A stretch of DNA of 64,000 nt from Papilionanthe hookeriana x Papilionanthe teres. Its lineage: Eukaryota > Streptophyta > Magnoliopsida > Asparagales > Orchidaceae. The translations under genes were made by a program, and so were the position numbers. The notes under the pieces were generated by a model. That model saw nothing but the letters and a program-made list of their open reading frames with translations. It was not told where the DNA came from and searched no databases. The stretch spans positions 42,953,188 to 43,017,187 of the forward strand of contig CM040422.1 in the NCBI GenBank assembly GCA_022702705.1, in the 5' to 3' direction. Below, piece by piece: positions 58,908 through 64,000 of the stretch; position 1 is the stretch's first letter; every line of letters starts with the position of its first letter.

Positions 58908-60435
58908 TGATCCCCAAATATTTATGCTTACGATTTAGATATGAAATTATACTTATAATTATTTATAAAATGGGATACTACGCAAGTATATGTATCATTT
59001 ATCAAGTAATATAGGACTTTTTAATTAAGCCCCGATATATCGAGCCCACAAAAAAATGTCTAAAATTTAAAGAAATAAGAAAAATAACTTTTTACTTTTT
59101 AAAAAGATTTTGTAAAGTATGTTTTAAGATATTAAGTTTTTCAAATTTGTTTTTTGTATTTTCTGAATAAAAATTAAAGCAAACAACTAAAGTTAACATA
59201 ATTTTAAAATAGTATGAAAGCAAATGAGAATAAAATATCTTTTTCCTCTTTCAATGAATTTATAATAATTATGGAATTTCGTTATGGAAGTATCAAAAAT
59301 GTGTTGTGCCAAATAAAAGCAATTATATTCTTTACTTGGTTCTATAAAAAACATTGGTTAATTTGATGATTTGAAATCTTGTAGATGGGTTAGGCATGAA
59401 AGATATTAGCTCTCACTCTAGAGTTCCCTCAATTCCCTCCACCTGGGGCTAACATCTCATAAAAAATTTTTGCATTAAACTAAATTAGGGGGACTTTAGC
59501 CTGTCACTCTAAAGTCCTCTAATTTTACTCCCCATTATAAGCATATCTTTCTATTTATTTGCTCCCAATCATATGGACTACAATTCTCATCCATATAATT
59601 GCATGTGATTCTTTCTAATTATTGATTAAGACAATACCGCAATAAATCTTACATAATCTCCCAACAAATTTTAACATCTTAATTGGACAAATGAAGAATT
59701 AAATGAAGTGAAAGGTAGTGAATCATCACAACTTCTTCCAACATTAAAATACTATACTTCACACAACTACCTTCTATAATTTAATTACTTCATCATTTAA
59801 AAGGAAAAAAATAAAGAAAACTATTCAGAATCCATGGAGAAAACACAATCACAACTTAATTTAAAAGTAGAAATCATAATGAAAACACAAAAATTTTTAC
59901 TTAAAAACCAAATGTAAACAAATTTAAAAACTTATCTGAAAATCCTCTCCACAAGACTCTTAAAGTTACTTTGAAACTTTGCTTTCCCTTTACAAGACTC
60001 AATAGAGCTTGGTGCCCAACTCTGTTAACTCCAAAGCTCTATTCTACTCTTAATAAAAACTAGATACAATTGATAATAAAAGTGATGAAGTGTAAAGGTG
60101 TACTCTCTTTAACATAAACTTGACTCTTAACACTAATCAAACCATCCAAAAACAACTCTTTTTCTGATCTTCAAATTTTCTTTTTAAAATTTTCCAAAAG
60201 GTGCCTTAGTGTATCTTCAAAATATGTCCAAATTCAATGTATCCACCAAGAATGAATCCATCTGTTCAAATTTTAAATGAGTTTTGGCGCTGATGGGAAG
60301 TTAGTGAAGTTTAAACTAAAGGATGCTTCAAAACCCCCTTCAAATTCACCCCAAAATCAAATAAATTCGTCACTTTAACTGTGGCGCCTATGCGCCAGCC
60401 ATCCGTCGCTTAGGCGTCAGAGGCCAATTTTGCAC
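58908..60435 (-). repeat. 5' LTR of element A, interrupted by B3
   Basis: The plus-strand start TGATCCCCAAAT is next to the PBS. It aligns with 1790-3320 and stops where B3 is inserted. The missing ~170 bases should lie beyond B3, outside the window. The GC-rich inverted repeat lies at 60383-60418, just before the break. Confidence 0.87.
60383..60418. repeat. GC-rich inverted repeat in LTR A (right)
   Basis: GGCGCCTATGCG (60383-60394) and CGCTTAGGCGTC (60407-60418) pair at 10 of 12 positions. B3 is inserted 17 bases downstream. Confidence 0.75.
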
Positions 60436-62806
60436 TGTTGACCTCATTTTTGATGAGGTCTTCTCTTCTTCTCTTTAGTACTTAGGATCTAGCCTTAGGC
60501 TTTTCCTTTGACTATCTTAGAGGACTAGAATCGGGACCCACCTTTAGAAATTCAAACCACTTCTTAACTCCCCGCAAACTCCACAAACTTGACTATAGAC
60601 CCCTAATCACCTGGAGGGTCGAAATCAAATGTGGAAGCTCAAGGATGAGTTCCTATAGACTCTTCGGCCTTAGGATCGCCCCAGGCGGCCCTGGTCCAGT
60701 GGGGCTGATTTACACACACACTACACTTATACACTACACTTTCACACACTTCCTAAAACCACACCCATACCCAACTTCGACCTCCCGACTCATGTAGGTG
60801 ATTCACATGGATGATCCTTAACCCCTAAGCCCTCGCAAGAGGTTAGTGAACAACATAGTGAATGCCTCAAATGAGTCCCTTCATGGCTCATATAGGCTTG
60901 ATATGGCTTCATGGCTCAACCAAAATGACTTCTTTCCACTTAAATCAACCCAATCTTCAATTTCCCAAATTTTCAATTTTTGACCCCCGGACCCTACACC
61001 CGCTAAACCTACCCAAAACCCTCGAAATTACCCAAATTTCTCAAAAATTTCCAAATTATCCAAAATTCTCCAAAATCAATCCCAAACATTTCCACATCAC
61101 TTAAATTGATCATCCATACCCAAAAAATACCAAAAATTCCAAGAAAACCTCCCAATACCCTCCAAATACCCAAAATACCCTCTCGACCCAAAAATCCAAA
61201 AATTCAGAAAATTCCCAGAAAATTTCAGAAAATCCCAAATATTCCCAATTTCATTTTGTCCAACTACACCATGGGCCAATTTTGTCAATTTACCCTACTT
61301 TTGTCAAAACCCCCAATTTGGCCCATTTTAACCCAAAGTGAACCCAATGTTAAACCAAACCTACCCAATTGACCCCAAATTTTGGTCCAATTCAGTTCTA
61401 AACTTCAATTCAACATCCCCAATACCAATCTAGACCAAATCCAAGTTCAATTTGATTGATATTTGGATCTAATTTCACTTTTGGCCTTAAAGCCCAATTT
61501 GGACCCATGACCCAAACCTAACCCAAACTCACCCAATTCAACTCCAATCAACCCCAAACCTTTTCTAAATCTTCCTTAACATTCCTACAAACAAAACACT
61601 AACATGATTTGCCCAAAATTTAGACCCAAACCCCACTCAAATTCAACCCAAAGCTAAAAGGCCCATTTTCGACCTAAACCCAAACCTAACCCAAATGAGC
61701 CCAAACCCCAAAATCAAAGCCCAACCAAAGCCAAAACCTCTTTGAAACACTCCCATAAACATTTCTCAACATTGATTTTACATCAATTTCAACCCTAGCC
61801 CAACATTAGCCCAACTTGGCCCACTTGGACCCATATAGGCCCACTTACCAAATAAACCCAAATTCAAACCAATTCAACTCCAAATCACACCAAATTGACT
61901 CCAAGCCCTTCATAGAACATCCCTAAACCAATTATGACATTATTTGACAAAGTTCGTCACAAAATCTTTACCCAAATGCCCATCCTAAAATCAAAAGCCC
62001 ATTTCCCCTTAAACTTTCCTAAGAGCCCACTTCCTTCAAATTCAAAAGCCCAAAATCTACCCTAAAGCCCACATGACATCTCCATTTGTCATCCACTTAA
62101 TTAAATCCATTACCTAAGTGCTAAATTCATCATCAAATTATTCCAAATCAAGTTTCATACAGATTTCCATCAAATTACCAAAAATTCCTAAAATCCATTT
62201 TCATGAAATTGACCAAACCTTTTCCCAAGCCAAAGGTGAGCCATGCAAGCCATGGACAAGCCACATGAAGCCATGGAAGGCTTCGACATGTGATCAAGCC
62301 ATTAATGGCAAAAGGAGGGGCCCCTTTCCTAATCCTCCTTAAACCCTTTTTTACCTTAAGCATGTCACACACTAAACCATGCTTAGCCACCTCATCATGG
62401 ATGGAGACCACACCATTCTCTCTGGTCGACTCAAGTGACCCTTTTCAGCCCAAGACCAGTGCCTCGGGTGGTGAACCTAGCCTCAAAACCATGGGTTGAC
62501 TCATTTGAACCCAAAATGGTCTTCCCCCCATTCCATTTCAATCCAAGCTCTTTACACATGGCAATTGCCAATTGCTTGCACCAAGTCCCAGCCCTGACCC
62601 ACCTGACCTTGAGGGTGACCCATGCCTGGTCGGCCAGCCACCGAGCCGCCGGAAAACACCATGGCCGAGAGCTCACATGTGAGCCCAACTTGGAATTCTC
62701 ACCGCCGAGTCGCCCCATCCCCAGCGGCCACTGGAGCCGTTCTTCTCTCGCCAAGAGCAGCTCGATCCCAAGCCCTAACTCTCCCCGGAGGCCCTCCACC
62801 CTCTCC

Positions 62807-62814
62807 TATTTAAA
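62807..62814 (+). promoter_or_regulatory. TATA box, B3
   Basis: TATTTAAA, 2,371 bases into the LTR, same context as in B1. Confidence 0.6.
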
Positions 62815-63237
62815 CACCACCCCTCTCGGCCATGAGAGGGGCCGAAAACAAACCTTAAGGAAACTCTGCCAAAATTGTTCCGTACTCCTCCCCATACACG
62901 GAGCACTTGATCCCCAAGTGAGATCCCCCTCCCATTTCTTCTCCGTGAACTCAATTTCAGTAGTCGAAATTCCACCCAAAACCGTGACACTTCTCCACAA
63001 GTGAGCCAATCCCTAAATTGATTGGTTCTACACCTTCACCGGACCAAGGAAGGTGTCCACTAGCAAAAGCCCCATCTCCGAGGCCACCCGGGCTGCTCCA
63101 GCCTCCAAGCTTTGTGATCGGGCTTGGTCGAAATCACATCTAGACAATTCACTGCACCAGGAGACTTCATCCGGAGCTTGCCGGGATCCAATCGAAGGTG
63201 CAACAATTCTCGCATCGAAGCCACACTTCTCCGAGCA

Positions 63238-63246
63238 AAGGTATGA
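63238..63246 (+). promoter_or_regulatory. Possible 5' splice site, B3
   Basis: AAAG/GTATGA, with GT at 63241, same as in the B1 LTRs. Confidence 0.4.
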
Positions 63247-64000
63247 ACTAATTCTTCATCCCGAGCTTCGGAGATTCTCCATTTCAAATGCTTTAATTTC
63301 AATGCATGATAACCGTATAGATGTGTTCGTCTCTTCAAGACGAATCCATAGAAGCATAAGAACATGAAAATCCATTCGAGTATCGAGTGAGATCTTAGGG
63401 ATTTAGTGTGGACGGCTCTCGGGCGAGGACGCTCGGGGACGATGAACGGATGTCGTCCATTCAATACACGCACGGACGGACGGCTCGGATGGCGTCGGAC
63501 CGTGGAGACGGTACAAGAACCGCGGGCCCGGAGTGCCGAGTCGATGGCGGCGTCGAATGGGAGCGCGACGCGTGTGCGTTCGGAGATGCCGAGGATGAGT
63601 TGGCGCCGCGTGGATAAATAGAAAATTAGGGGTATTTTCTAATTATTTAATTCCCTAAACTTCAAAAATTCATAACTTTGTGTAGAAAAATCGAAAAATA
63701 AAATAAAAATACCCTCTTGCTCGAGTGAACGAGAGGAGAATAATGTGGAAAAGAAATCATTTAATTTTATCAAGTATTTTATTTTTTATAATTTATTTAC
63801 TCTCTGCATACTTTTAATTCTCCATGCATGTATACAATTCACCATGGTATGAGACCATAGGAGCTTTTGAAGCCTCCGAGTTTGGGAACATTCCCTGAAT
63901 TTTCCAAAGTCAGAGGCCATCCCTATGAAGAGTTATTGATTTTTCAAGTTCATGCTACTGTTTTGAGTATTTTAATTCCAATAAATAGCATGTTGTGAAA

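Larger units (their letters stand above)
1790..60435 (-). mobile_element. Element A: Athila-like Ty3/gypsy retrotransposon, interrupted by C, B2 and B3
   Basis: Read on the minus strand, the element starts in the 5' LTR (58908-60435, continuing beyond B3 outside the window). It continues through the PBS (58885-58902), gag, protease, RT, RNase H and integrase (58783 to about 53590). The internal part is then split by B2 (46285-53275) and C (7588-46257). It resumes at 7587 with the putative plant transposon protein ORF, the PPT (3495-3509) and the 3' LTR (1790-3494). Removing the insertions leaves about 9.7 kb of internal sequence and LTRs of about 1.7 kb. DLGAS in the protease, FMDD in the RT and the tRNA-Asp-like PBS point to the Athila lineage. 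Many stops and frameshifts show that it is dead. The target duplication cannot be checked because its right end is out of view. Confidence 0.9.
60436..64000 (+). mobile_element. B3: start of a third giant B-family LTR, cut by window edge
   Basis: It begins TGTTGACC with the terminal hairpin (60440-60460) and is collinear with the first ~3.6 kb of the B1 LTR: A/C-rich tract about 60950-62180, TATA box 62807, donor-like site 63241, CpG-rich block about 63405-63620. It closely resembles the B1 LTRs, so it is a recent insertion. The 5-bp flank is TGCAC (60431-60435); its partner is out of view, so solo LTR and full element cannot be told apart. No captured gene is seen. Confidence 0.92.

Noticed and set aside
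1..64000. Intact host protein-coding gene
   Set aside because: All coding similarity found belongs to retrotransposon gag/pol, the Athila 3' ORF, or the ALKBH-like ORF inside B1. No host gene with an exon-intron pattern was seen.

Overview
This window is plant nuclear DNA made almost entirely of nested Ty3/gypsy LTR retrotransposons. Two lineages are present: Athila-like elements (tRNA-Asp-type primer site, DLGAS protease, FMDD reverse transcriptase, a 'putative plant transposon protein' ORF) and a giant Tat/Ogre-like family (PBS of the GGCGACTCC type, extra ORF upstream of gag, a second archaeal-type RNase H, 3' tandem repeats). Both lineages are typical of angiosperms with repeat-rich genomes. 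I see no intact host gene, rRNA, tRNA or CRISPR array, and I cannot name the species.

Layout, oldest to youngest. E (1-1565, minus) is the partial LTR of an Athila-like element, followed by 224 bp of unassigned DNA (1566-1789). A is an Athila-like element on the minus strand: 3' LTR 1790-3494, 3' internal part 3495-7587, pol and gag 53281-58783, 5' LTR 58908-60435 and beyond. C (7588-46257, plus) is a pol-less Athila-like element inserted in A. D (12685-42852, minus) is a solo Athila-type LTR inserted in C, with a GTAAG target duplication. B1 (13962-42474, plus) is a complete giant Tat/Ogre-like element inserted in D, with an AAGAA target duplication. B2 (46285-53275) is a solo LTR of the B family inserted in A, with a CACAT target duplication. 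B3 (60436-64000) is the start of a third B copy inserted in A's 5' LTR and cut by the window edge. LTR-pair similarity agrees with this order: the B1 pair is nearly identical, while the C and A pairs are clearly more diverged.

B1 is 28,513 bp long with LTRs of 7,466 and 7,486 bp. Its internal region carries, in order: PBS, a 566-bp leader duplication, an upstream ORF, gag, protease, RT, RNase H, archaeal-type RNase H, integrase, and then a separate 3' ORF. That 3' ORF encodes a recognisable ALKBH9/10-like 2-oxoglutarate/Fe(II) dioxygenase domain, the plant RNA N6-methyladenosine eraser family. After it come about 15 units of an ~82-bp tandem repeat and the polypurine tract. All of these ORFs are broken by frameshifts and stops in this copy.

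The most interesting signal is the ALKBH-like ORF. It has its own splice-acceptor-like sequence directly before its ATG, and the LTRs have a conserved donor-like site downstream of the TATA box. Together these suggest that an RNA-demethylase-like accessory protein may be made from a spliced subgenomic RNA, in the way retroviral env is. Other points of interest are a GC-rich inverted repeat in the Athila LTRs around which three later insertions cluster, a perfect hairpin at the B-family LTR tip, and the mismatch between young LTRs and heavily frameshifted coding regions.
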